Below, in pieces: positions 18,701-24,907 of a DNA stretch of 64,000 nt. A program made the position numbers and the translations under genes. The notes beneath the pieces were generated by a model. The model saw only the letters and a program-made list of their open reading frames with translations. It did no database searches and had not been told where the DNA came from. Each line of letters begins with the position of its first letter. Position 1 is the stretch's first letter. Source of the stretch: Veillonella criceti (GTDB lineage: Bacteria; Bacillota; Negativicutes; Veillonellales; Veillonellaceae). Where the stretch lies: positions 458,001-522,000 of the forward strand of contig NZ_UHIO01000001.1 of assembly GCF_900460315.1 (NCBI RefSeq), written 5' to 3'.

Positions 18701-20406
18701 GCTGTACCAACAGCTGCGTCAGTTGTTGCGTTAGAACCAAGAGCTACGGAATTATCGTAAGTTGCAGTGGCTCCATATCCCATAGCAACAGAATTTTCAC
18801 CTGTCGCTGCCGTAGAAATAGCGCCCTCCATTGTCTCTTCATTATTTTTATTAATTTCAGGTTCTGAACCACCAATCGCAATTGATCGTTTTCCTGACGC
18901 TTTTGCCATAGCCCCTAAAGCAACTGCAGAATCACCTTGCGCTTTAGACCAAACCCCTACTGCTGTCCCAAATTTCTTATCTGCACCAGCAGATTGACCT
19001 GCTACTACAGAACGGTCACCTGAAGCATTAGATACAGCCCCTAATGCCAATGCCATAAATCCAGTCGCTTGAGCACCTGAACCTAAAGCAGTAGCCTGAG
19101 ATTTAGTAGCTTTAGAATTAGCACCGATAGCTGTAGCTAATGGTTCTGCTGAACTAGCCGTGGAGCCAATAGCAATACTACCACTACCTGATGCATTTGC
19201 TTTATCACCAACGGCTATAGCCGTATTAGCTGTAGCTGCCGCACTCCGTCCAACGGCAATTGTATATTGATCATATGCATGTGCATTATCACCAATAGCA
19301 ATTGCACTTGATGCAATTGTTGTTACAGTACTTGTACTGCCATCAGGATTTGTAACTGTAGAAACCTTAGCTTTAGCTTTAGCAAAATTGCCTAATGCTA
19401 CCGCATTAATAGAGTCTGCTTCAGCCTGGTCACCAATAGATACTGCAGAACGGGCTGCAGTACTTGAATTTACACCAATTGCGATACCACTAACACCTGT
19501 AACGCCAGCTGTACTACCAATAGAAATACCATAGCGCTGTGTTGTAGTAGTATTATATCCAATAGCAATACCAGAAGAAGAATCTACTATAGTCTCAGAC
19601 TTTGTACCATCTGGATTTGTAGCCATTGCACCATTTTTATTAGCATCAGATAATTCAGAGTTTATTACTTGAGTCCCTGATCCTATTGCAATAGAGTTAG
19701 TTCCTTGCGTAATTGTTCTTTTATCAGGTGAGTTAGCAGCTTCAATAGATCCTCCAATAGATATAGAACGAGTCCCTTCTGCCAAAGTATTAGCACCTAA
19801 TGCAATAGTTTTATATTCGCTAGCTGTTGCACCTGGTCCCAGTGCTGTAGCATAAGATTTTGTACCTGTTGTAGTATATACGGTGCTTTGTACAACTTTT
19901 CCTGATGTATCTAAAACTCTTGTAATATACGGATTACCAATAGCCATAGAATAAATACCTTGAGTTTCAGCTCTATTCCCTATTGCAATATTTTGACCTT
20001 TTTTAGCACTAGCTCCTTGTCCTATAGCAACAGTATATTGTTCTAAAGCTTCTGCAGCTCCACCAATAGCAATAGCATCTCCATTAGTAGCTGTCGCTTT
20101 TGCTGAATTACCAATAGCAATAGAGTTTGAGTGGGAAGCTTGAGCTACATCATCTCCAGTTAAACCACTATTTGTAATCGCAATCCCTGGTTGCCCACTA
20201 ATTGTCGATGCTTCTGCCTGTACACTTTGCACACTTAATGCTGACACTGCTACTGTAGCCAAGACAGCTGTCACTAAAGCACTACCTTTCAAACCTTTAC
20301 TACTACTTGACGTAGTAGCGCCTTTTGTATGGCTTTTCGCTAATTCAGAAGCCACTACATAGCAATTCTTTGTGCGACTCCAAATAATTTTGTAAATTTT
20401 GTTCAC
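12517..20406 (-). CDS. Giant trimeric autotransporter adhesin (YadA/Hia type)
   Basis: The protein (about 2629 residues) is a type Vc autotransporter. The start is GTG at 20406, set by GGTGG seven bases upstream and by the family N-terminus MNKIYKIIWSRTKNCYVV (extended signal peptide region). A hydrophobic signal ending VQAEA follows near residue 67. Next come a YadA-like head of AIGxxAxA left-handed-roll repeats (to about residue 600), a neck with DAINGSQLYAV, and a very long stalk of Asp/Gly-rich repeats with VDENGNP-type motifs and Gly-X-Y stretches (GKDGDPGKDGLLGASG). The C-terminal barrel anchor is MNVIGAHAAAMAALHP to FNVGVSLRLG. About 85 further residues form a Gln/Glu/Leu-rich coiled coil, which is unusual. 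The trimer should reach far from the outer membrane and mediate attachment or coaggregation; the ligand is unknown. Confidence 0.95.
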   Translation of the reverse strand: MNKIYKIIWSRTKNCYVVASELAKSHTKGATTSSSSKGLKGSALVTAVLATVAVSALSVQSVQAEASTISGQPGIAITNSGLTGDDVAQASHSNSIAIGNSAKATATNGDAIAIGGAAEALEQYTVAIGQGASAKKGQNIAIGNRAETQGIYSMAIGNPYITRVLDTSGKVVQSTVYTTTGTKSYATALGPGATASEYKTIALGANTLAEGTRSISIGGSIEAANSPDKRTITQGTNSIAIGSGTQVINSELSDANKNGAMATNPDGTKSETIVDSSSGIAIGYNTTTTQRYGISIGSTAGVTGVSGIAIGVNSSTAARSAVSIGDQAEADSINAVALGNFAKAKAKVSTVTNPDGSTSTVTTIASSAIAIGDNAHAYDQYTIAVGRSAAATANTAIAVGDKANASGSGSIAIGSTASSAEPLATAIGANSKATKSQATALGSGAQATGFMALALGAVSNASGDRSVVAGQSAGADKKFGTAVGVWSKAQGDSAVALGAMAKASGKRSIAIGGSEPEINKNNEETMEGAISTAATGENSVAMGYGATATYDNSVALGSNATTDAAVGTASATIAGKTVNFAGSTPVGTVSVGKSGVTTRATGDGPEYRTITNVAAGRISADSTDAINGSQLYAVNDALTNLVQSGAGSVTYVDGEGNPVVEIGGKYYPEGTKTDDKGNPVQADGKTLAEEVKTPVSAGTTTPNSGLGLPLGEDAKAIEPAEATTIVGGNGKDGDPGKDGLLGASGADLSKVATVADLQAVAQAGLDFAGDTGDDVHRPLSKKLTVYGEADTENLTAGNIGVVANGKDSLAIKLAKDITLPNGSVTAPNYQTDNNGNIVDADGNPLIQGDDGKWYNPDDLKDLTYDPATDQYVDKNGNPANPTEGTPVELGKTSLGKDGLTVAGKDGEDGKTVVGKGGITITPAKGEDGTTKAPVSLTDKGLDNGGNPISNVGPGTKPTDAATLGQVQELADKVGAADDLGKVDEDGDKVISVGDKDYKVDENGNPVDEKGNTLVKGDDGKYYPPEATKDDNGNMVVPDGNGGTKPAEEAPSSAKGDTSLASDADKSGLGLPTGTNGDGSDNPTTGKTPAIDEETAKTVVGGNGKDGDPGKDGLLGASGADLSKLATVGDLQAVAQAGLDFTGDTVDAEGKNVVVHRPLSKTLAVTGGADVTKLTDNNIGVVADAEKGLAIKLAKDIVLTNGSVAAVPYKTDDKGNVVDAAGNTLTAQPDGTFQDANGKPATPAVDPGKAVTLTDKGLDNGGNKITNVAAGTDPTDAVNFQQYQDLKDAVDGIDGNSGSKLVDGKGNEVVKIGDNYYPAGTKVDNDGNPVQADGKTPVTPIDTTQNPISAVIEAPNSGLGLPLGEDAKAIKPEDATTIVGGNGKDGDPGKDGLLGAKGADLSKLATVGDLQAVAQAGLDFTGDTVDAEGNKVVVHRPLSKTLAVTGGADVTKLTDNNIGVVADAETGLAIKLAKDIDLADGSVTTKGYQDAEGNPLVKGEDGKYYPEGALDDLTYNPETGKYVDDQGNTPADLKDVPLAKENEAVYDGNGTTVTAKDPDGNALGKTTVGADGLTVAGKDGEDGKTVVGKDGITITPAKGEDGTTKAPVSLTDKGLDNGGNPISNVGPGTKPTDAATLGQVQELADKVGAADDLDKVDEDGDKVISVGDKDYKVDENGNPVDEKGNTLVKGDDGKYYPPGATKDDNGNMVVPDGNGGTKPAEEAPSSAKGDTSLASDADKSGLGLPIGTNGDDSDDPNTGKTPAIDEETAKTVVGGNGKDGDPGKDGLLGASGADLSKLATVGDLQALAQAGLDFDGDAGTYVHRPLSKKLTVYGEADTESLTAGNIGVVANGKDSLALKLAKDINLPNGSVTTTNYQTNEAGNVVDADGNPLTQGDDGKWYKADDVKGLTYDPANNQYVDKDGKPANLTEGTPVETGNAVYNGDGIDVTDKDGNNTKVTGEGVSAKDKDGNTTTVKGNGITVAGKDGENGKTVIGKDGITITPESGNTVSLTDKGLDNGGNQVKGVGDATEDTDAVNYKQLKDLAKELAGGSGLGLVDKDGNKVVKGDDGNYYPVDENGNPVVVDEEGNPLVNVGDKYYNPDNLAKDEQGNIIKNDDGKPVSIDDNTMPATPSETVKAEGTTISSNTDSSALGRDLGDDAKAITAENGEDGTPGATELIGGKDDGNGNKTGGLLQAEGSDLSKLATKGDLQAVAQAGLNFQGNDGEAVHAPLSDTVHIVGDYDKTKTSLVAGNIGVTNIDDKLTIQLAKDINLGNDGSIKLGDKVNLDGDTGLTVKGDDGKEANYGSDGSTIKDGKGNENKSTAGGNTITDGDGNKTETKADSVTTSDGKGNSSSLTPEGTTVTDANGNQTKIGPDGITIGDSKGNTYVTINENGLSGKEGAPVDFGNGLNVPGALTVKPESKDADGNTLAPVIDANGNRIQNVGTGILPTDAVNVGQLNGVKHDLNSRMNVIGAHAAAMAALHPMEFANGEKTSIAAGIGTFQSKQAMAIGAFYRPNDDTMFSVGGSFGSSENMFNVGVSLRLGADGDENKYEQKYRKAPLSTIAVLDDKVDALEQENTALKDSVAASNAENASLKQEVAGQKAELQAQRQELEAQREQIKLLMERLGM
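15001..15692 (-). repeat. Long near-identical repeat, copy A
   Basis: This roughly 690-base segment matches 17020-17711 at a constant offset of 2019 bases (673 codons) with no indel seen and only scattered substitutions. It encodes a DLSKLATVGDLQA module, an SSAKGDTSLASDADKSGLGL segment and the following spacer. Confidence 0.85.
17020..17711 (-). repeat. Long near-identical repeat, copy B
   Basis: Partner of the segment at 15001-15692. Recombination between the copies would delete or duplicate exactly 673 codons in frame. Confidence 0.85.
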
Positions 20407-20642
20407 ACACAATCCACCTTTCTTTTCTATTGATTAACAAATTTTATACTCTCTCTACTTCTCAAGTAATGTTAATCAACATGAATACTAGATACATCAC
20501 TTCCAGAAAAAATTTATATACACATAAGTTTCAACTCATAAAACTTATGATATATACTACTGTTCTCTTATCAGTTAATAATGCCTCAACTGAAAATTAA
20601 TACTTTTTTCCATTTACATTGGACATTCAACTTATAAAAATA

Positions 20643-20670
20643 CCCATTCATGAGGAGTCTCATAAATGGG
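20643..20670 (-). terminator. Terminator-like hairpin in the adhesin upstream region
   Basis: CCCATTTATGAG and CTCATGAATGGG (minus) form a 12-bp stem with one mismatch and a 4-base loop, followed by TATTTTTA. No annotated gene ends here. It could end a small untranslated RNA or attenuate adhesin transcription. Confidence 0.45.
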
Positions 20671-20903
20671 AGCCTCAAGTATTTTGATATTTGTTTTAAA
20701 AATATCTAAAACTTGCTATGTGAGATAGTAAAACTTGCAAGTACCTAGGGAGTTTTATTTTTACGTTGTGTGTGTTTTAATATATTGGTTGTCAATGAAT
20801 AACTCATAACATAAGTTATACGGGGAGTGTATAAAAATAATTTGTCAATTAAGTACTTGAAAGATTTTACATCTCACATTAAAAATAATAATAGCATAAA
20901 AAT

Positions 20904-20911
20904 CCCCCCCC
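20904..20911. repeat. Homopolymer of eight C (G on minus)
   Basis: This is a run of eight C in a strongly AT-rich region, about 500 bases upstream of the adhesin start. Such tracts are prone to slipped-strand length change. Confidence 0.6.
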
Positions 20912-21120
20912 ACAAGACATTTATTCATAATTACCTTAAATTCATTCATATTAATTTCACATAATACAAGAATTCTTTTATTTTCATCTTAATTAAAGAT
21001 AAATTTCATTCAAGATAAATCGTATTTTTTGCTTCTATTGACCATTAAAATTTATTATGTATTATTTTGATTAGGCACCAATCGTTATTTTTACTCATCT
21101 ATGCTAATTTTGCATACAAA

Positions 21121-21165
21121 AAAGCCATACCTCTATAGTGTTAATACTATAAAAGGTATGGCTTA
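21121..21165 (-). terminator. Terminator of the Panacea-domain remnant
   Basis: AAGCCATACC and GGTATGGCTT enclose an inner TATAGT/ACTATA stem, with T-rich sequence beyond. It lies about 25 bases past the stop of the gene ending at 21188. Confidence 0.75.
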
Positions 21166-21187
21166 AAACAATTAATCAATTTTATAA

Positions 21188-21862
21188 TCACAAACAATTT
21201 ACATTCTTGAACATAACGTCTGTATAATTTTTAATATCTTCTATTCTCTCAATATTATATTCTTCTTTTATTTGTAAAAAATACTTTTCTATTTCATTCT
21301 TAGAAATAATTTCAGATGATAATTCAGTAGAAGTCAATTTTCCTCTTGTTATTATCCAAGGAGCTTCTAGATGTGTAAATTTTTCTAAAATAGCACCACT
21401 ATAACAACAAATATAAGTTACAATACTTTTTATCAATGAGAATTCTAATTCCGTAATTAATTTTTTATCAAATGCAAAATTATTATTATCCATTTCATCA
21501 ATAGGATTGTAAGCATACGTTTTATATTTAGTATAAATTTCACGGTATACAGGACCATGGACCCAAGCTTCACAATCTTCATTAAAAATTGCCTGTTTAA
21601 AAAAGACAAAACTAAATCCCTGTACATAGTACAAAGCTTTTTGTAAGGCTAATGGTGTTATGTCTCCACTCATATAGATTAATATACGAGCTACTATTTC
21701 AATTTTCTTTAATTTCATGTCGAGCAATAATTGATTGACTGCTTTTTTGGCCTTTTTATACGTTACTTCACTATCTAATTTATTTTTATTTTCCTCTAAA
21801 ATTTGATTAAAATATATTGGATCTATAATTATTCTTTTTAAGATGTCAGAATAGCGTTGTTA
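21188..21862 (-). pseudogene. 5'-truncated Panacea (SocA-like) domain antitoxin
   Basis: The C-terminal 180 or so residues match the Panacea/DUF4065 antitoxin domain: ALQKALYYVQGFSFVFF followed by EDCEAWVHGPVYREIYTKY. Coding-like sequence continues upstream of the first usable start in the same frame (FNQILEENKNKLDSE, then YKKAKKAVNQ), as in relatives with an N-terminal DNA-binding domain, and then hits a stop at 21860-21862. No ATG with a ribosome site exists: the candidates are TTG at 21727 and ATG at 21718, both without Shine-Dalgarno sequence. I read this as a remnant that lost its N-terminal domain. A short protein from the TTG is an alternative. No toxin partner is adjacent. Confidence 0.6.
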
Positions 21863-21870
21863 CAACTAAT

Positions 21871-21904
21871 ATATAAAAGCCCCTCATATGAGGGGCTTTT
21901 ATAT
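21871..21904. terminator. Perfect 34-base palindromic terminator
   Basis: AAAAGCCCCTCAT and its exact complement form a perfect palindrome flanked by AT. It lies just past the stop of the DUF2827 gene (21915) and within 10 bases of the point where the Panacea frame is broken, so it may mark the rearrangement junction. Confidence 0.85.
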
Positions 21905-21914
21905 ATTATTCTAC

Positions 21915-23051
21915 TTATTTTTCTTGCAACACTTGCAATAATAAATCACGATGTCGACTAATATTTTCAGGATTATATACCGATACCTTATGCAAGAATT
22001 TCTTATTCCGTTCTTGATGGAACGGCATTTCTTTATCATACGCATAAATACAATGCATCAAAGCATCAGCTCCATCATACGCATCAAACTCACGATAAAA
22101 ATACCCAATATTTTCTTTAGCTAAATATTCCGAATTGTGTACTAATGGATAATTGCCATAGATCGTTTCATAATATAAATAATTTAAACCACATTCCCAT
22201 TGATACGACAATACTATATCAGAATAACGACTTAAAAATTCAGGTGTCATAAATCGAGCTTCGACAGTCATAATGTTTTCTCGAACAAGGCTCGTAAAAC
22301 CAATGAAATTGAAAAAAGCATGGACGTCTTTTTTATCAACAGTACCACATAAATACACATGCTCTAATAATTCTTTATTACGTCTATGTGTTTCCTCTAC
22401 AATTAGCACTGGTGTCATGCAATTTTTTAACACTGAAATATTAGGTTCCATGACTGCTATTCGACGCTTCACAGGATCCACGGGTTTATAACCAAAGGCC
22501 TCTTCTAGTTTCAATTCTTTAATCTTCTGTTCTAAGAAGAAAGGCTCCCACAAATGAGGTACTTCATGGGCTGCTACACCTGTAATAATTTCAACATAAG
22601 GTTTATTTGTCTTCATTAAGTGCGGTGTGATCCAAACGGAATCATAACGAGTTCCGTTAAAAGCACGACCATTCTTTTGAGCATGGACAAACTTTTCCAT
22701 ATCCATAATAAAATCGTTACCCATACGATAGGTAATAATCTTTGTACCATGCTGACGAAAAGCTGCTTCTAGTTGTGGCTCAATAGCCAACGTACCTTCA
22801 ATTAATACATCTGTGCGATTAAGAACTTCCGTGTATTCATAAAATTTAAGAGTTGTATCGCCTGCTTTAAATTGATCGGGCAAACTATCTAACGTATTAC
22901 CCCAATATACAAAATACACTTCGTTAACAAAGTCAATTTGTTCTAAACACGTTTTAAGAAAAAACATATTCTGCCCTGCACCATTGGACCAAATATGCTG
23001 ATACGATTCACCCCAGAAAAAACTAATACCTATGTTTATTTTTCGTTCCAC
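21915..23051 (-). CDS. DUF2827-like putative glycosyltransferase
   Basis: The 378-residue protein resembles the DUF2827 family: the N-terminus NIGISFFWGESYQHIWSNGA with GQNMFFLK, then AFRQHGTKIITYRMGNDFI, and a C-terminal sugar-nucleotide-like half with EPNISVLKNCMTP and GNYPLVHNSEYL. These proteins are thought to have a GT-B-like fold; activity is not established here. The start is GTG at 23051 with GGAGG seven bases upstream; no ATG fits. It has its own terminator. It lies near the adhesin with only a broken gene between them, so a role in modifying surface protein or polysaccharide is plausible but inferred. Confidence 0.7.
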   Translation of the reverse strand: MERKINIGISFFWGESYQHIWSNGAGQNMFFLKTCLEQIDFVNEVYFVYWGNTLDSLPDQFKAGDTTLKFYEYTEVLNRTDVLIEGTLAIEPQLEAAFRQHGTKIITYRMGNDFIMDMEKFVHAQKNGRAFNGTRYDSVWITPHLMKTNKPYVEIITGVAAHEVPHLWEPFFLEQKIKELKLEEAFGYKPVDPVKRRIAVMEPNISVLKNCMTPVLIVEETHRRNKELLEHVYLCGTVDKKDVHAFFNFIGFTSLVRENIMTVEARFMTPEFLSRYSDIVLSYQWECGLNYLYYETIYGNYPLVHNSEYLAKENIGYFYREFDAYDGADALMHCIYAYDKEMPFHQERNKKFLHKVSVYNPENISRHRDLLLQVLQEK

Positions 23052-23173
23052 AAAGCAGCCTCCTCCATCTCAATACAATGTATCTCCATGCATCTCCACG
23101 CACTAAGTATCACACACTATTCCCCACTGTATAACTGCTATAGGCAAATCATAGCATAGAAATGAAGTATTTG

Positions 23174-24184
23174 CTAGCACAAATGAATTAGTTCTTTATT
23201 AATTTCTTCTTCATAAATTTGTAAAATTTCTATAATTGAAGAAAAACTTACCGAATTATGAAAAATCATATTTTTCATAATATTAAAGTCATTTTCAAAT
23301 ATTTTTAACCCATCTAATTTAGGTACTAATTTTAGTTTACCAGATTTAATATCATCATATCTTGCCCAGTTACAAGGATAAAATTTTTTCTTAAACTCAA
23401 TAACATCAAATAATAAAGCAAAATTTTGTAAACTCAATTTTTTTATATCCGTCTGTAACATTTTATATACATCATAATAGTGTCTAGAATATCTAGCTGG
23501 ATAATTTTCATTCACTCTATTAGCTTCTCTATGAAGAATAGTAATCTTTTCAAAAAAAGTTCGTAATGAGTCAACAACGACTACATTTATATTTTCAGAA
23601 AAAATTGTTGGATATGTATCTTCTATATATGTTGTTATTGTCCTTTTATGATAAGGAATTGGCTCTGCTAAGCACCCAATTTCTAATCTAACAATTTGTA
23701 ATATAGAAGTATCATTATGTTTTCGAGGATAGGCAAAACAAATTGTCTGAGGATCATTTTGATCAATATAGAAATCAAATTTACGATTTCCTAATAGTTT
23801 TCCAAATTCACTTTTTAGTAAAGGAAGAAATTCTTTTTCAATAAAATTTGCTGTATTATCATTTAATAATTTATTAAATTTTAATTGTTGAGTATTACTT
23901 CTATTTAAATAAGGTTCTTCTTCATCAAAACCAAGAAGTTGCCAATCAAGTGCCAAATCAATATCTTCAGAGAATCTATCAATTAAATGATAAACTTTCG
24001 ACAGACTAGTTCCTCCCTTAAATATAATGGAATTTTTAAATTTAAAATCTGAAAATAAATATTTAAGTAATAAACATACCCATAAATCTTTTTCAACAAT
24101 TGCAGTCGATAAGTTCATCTTTTCTGCAGTATTATTAACAACTAATTCAAGTTCTTCTTCAGAAAGATCTATTAAATTATTCAT
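23174..24184 (-). CDS. AbiEii-family nucleotidyltransferase toxin
   Basis: The protein (336 residues from ATG 24184) belongs to the AbiEii/AbiGii toxin family. The signature is FKGGTSLSKVYHLIDRF followed by SEDIDLAL, a nucleotidyltransferase active site with the GGTSL loop and metal-binding acidic residues. Family members act in type IV toxin-antitoxin systems and in phage abortive infection by modifying tRNA acceptor ends. An open frame reaches 24223, but GAGGCG places the start at 24184, two bases after the antitoxin stop. The catalytic motif looks intact. Confidence 0.88.
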   Translation of the reverse strand: MNNLIDLSEEELELVVNNTAEKMNLSTAIVEKDLWVCLLLKYLFSDFKFKNSIIFKGGTSLSKVYHLIDRFSEDIDLALDWQLLGFDEEEPYLNRSNTQQLKFNKLLNDNTANFIEKEFLPLLKSEFGKLLGNRKFDFYIDQNDPQTICFAYPRKHNDTSILQIVRLEIGCLAEPIPYHKRTITTYIEDTYPTIFSENINVVVVDSLRTFFEKITILHREANRVNENYPARYSRHYYDVYKMLQTDIKKLSLQNFALLFDVIEFKKKFYPCNWARYDDIKSGKLKLVPKLDGLKIFENDFNIMKNMIFHNSVSFSSIIEILQIYEEEINKELIHLC

Positions 24185-24186
24185 AA

Positions 24187-24780
24187 CTACGCCTCTATTT
24201 TCTTCAAAACTTCTTGAATCCAAAACGGAAGTTTTAAAATTGATTTGTTAAAATCTTCTTTCACTATTTTTCTAAAATCTGATAACTTTTTAAGATTAGA
24301 ATCATTTATATTCTCTTTCCCTAAAGCTCTTATTGCCTGAATCAATATAGCTAATTCATAAGAAAAATTAGTAATATTTCTATTAGTCGTATGTTTAAAA
24401 ATAATTTTTTTATTTCGATACATATACTCACGATATGGACCATCAGAAACAAAAATATATTCATTAGGGACTTGTGTCGATAAACCTGTAATATTTAATG
24501 CTAATTCTCCTGTTGGCGTAATTGTCCAGGAAAATTTATCTGCAATTTTATAGGCAACTTCTGTTGCAGTAGGATAACTTACTTCTTTTAAAATATTGCT
24601 ATATTTAGGTGCTGTATATAAGCCATCAACTAATCTTACAATTTTATTTTCTTCATAAAGCCTGTACAATATAGATTTAACAGTGTTCTTTTTTCCTAAA
24701 TCATAAAAATCATGAATAGAAAATATTTTTCCTTGATTAGAAGTAATTTTATTCGTTATTATACTATTTAATGTTTCCAT
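24187..24780 (-). CDS. AbiEi-type antitoxin / DUF6088 regulator
   Basis: The 197-residue product has an N-terminal winged-helix-like segment (GKIFSIHDFYDLGKKNTVKS, then LVDGLYTAPKYS) and a C-terminal domain typical of AbiEi/DUF6088 antitoxins. These repress their own promoter and neutralise AbiEii. An upstream frame begins at 24858, but METLNSII at 24780 has AGAGGTGA upstream and the preceding sequence holds the promoter, so 24780 is the start. The toxin gene follows with a two-base gap. Confidence 0.82.
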   Translation of the reverse strand: METLNSIITNKITSNQGKIFSIHDFYDLGKKNTVKSILYRLYEENKIVRLVDGLYTAPKYSNILKEVSYPTATEVAYKIADKFSWTITPTGELALNITGLSTQVPNEYIFVSDGPYREYMYRNKKIIFKHTTNRNITNFSYELAILIQAIRALGKENINDSNLKKLSDFRKIVKEDFNKSILKLPFWIQEVLKKIEA

Positions 24781-24791
24781 CACATCACCTC

Positions 24792-24833
24792 TTTTGCACC
24801 TAAAATTATACACTTTTGGGTGCAAAATATCAA
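24792..24833 (-). promoter_or_regulatory. Promoter and operator of the AbiE module
   Basis: On minus, TTGATA (24828-24833) and TATAAT (24805-24810) are 17 bases apart. Perfect 9-base inverted arms TTTTGCACC (24792-24800) and GGTGCAAAA (24819-24827) flank the -10 box. The layout fits autorepression by the antitoxin. Confidence 0.72.
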
Positions 24834-24907
24834 TAATTACTAAAAGCTCAATGTACATGGTATAAAAATTCTACCAATATACATTGAGCTTTTCTTATTT
24901 TATCATT

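Larger units (their letters stand above)
20407..21187. other. AT-rich regulatory gap upstream of the adhesin
   Basis: No convincing gene is present in these 781 bases. They contain a 9-base inverted repeat at 20523-20549 (CATAAGTTT and AAACTTATG), a hairpin with a T-tract on minus at 20643-20670, repeats of AAAACTTGC near 20710-20745, a run of eight C at 20904-20911, and the terminator of the next gene at 21121-21165. I could not fix the adhesin promoter with confidence. Confidence 0.5.
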
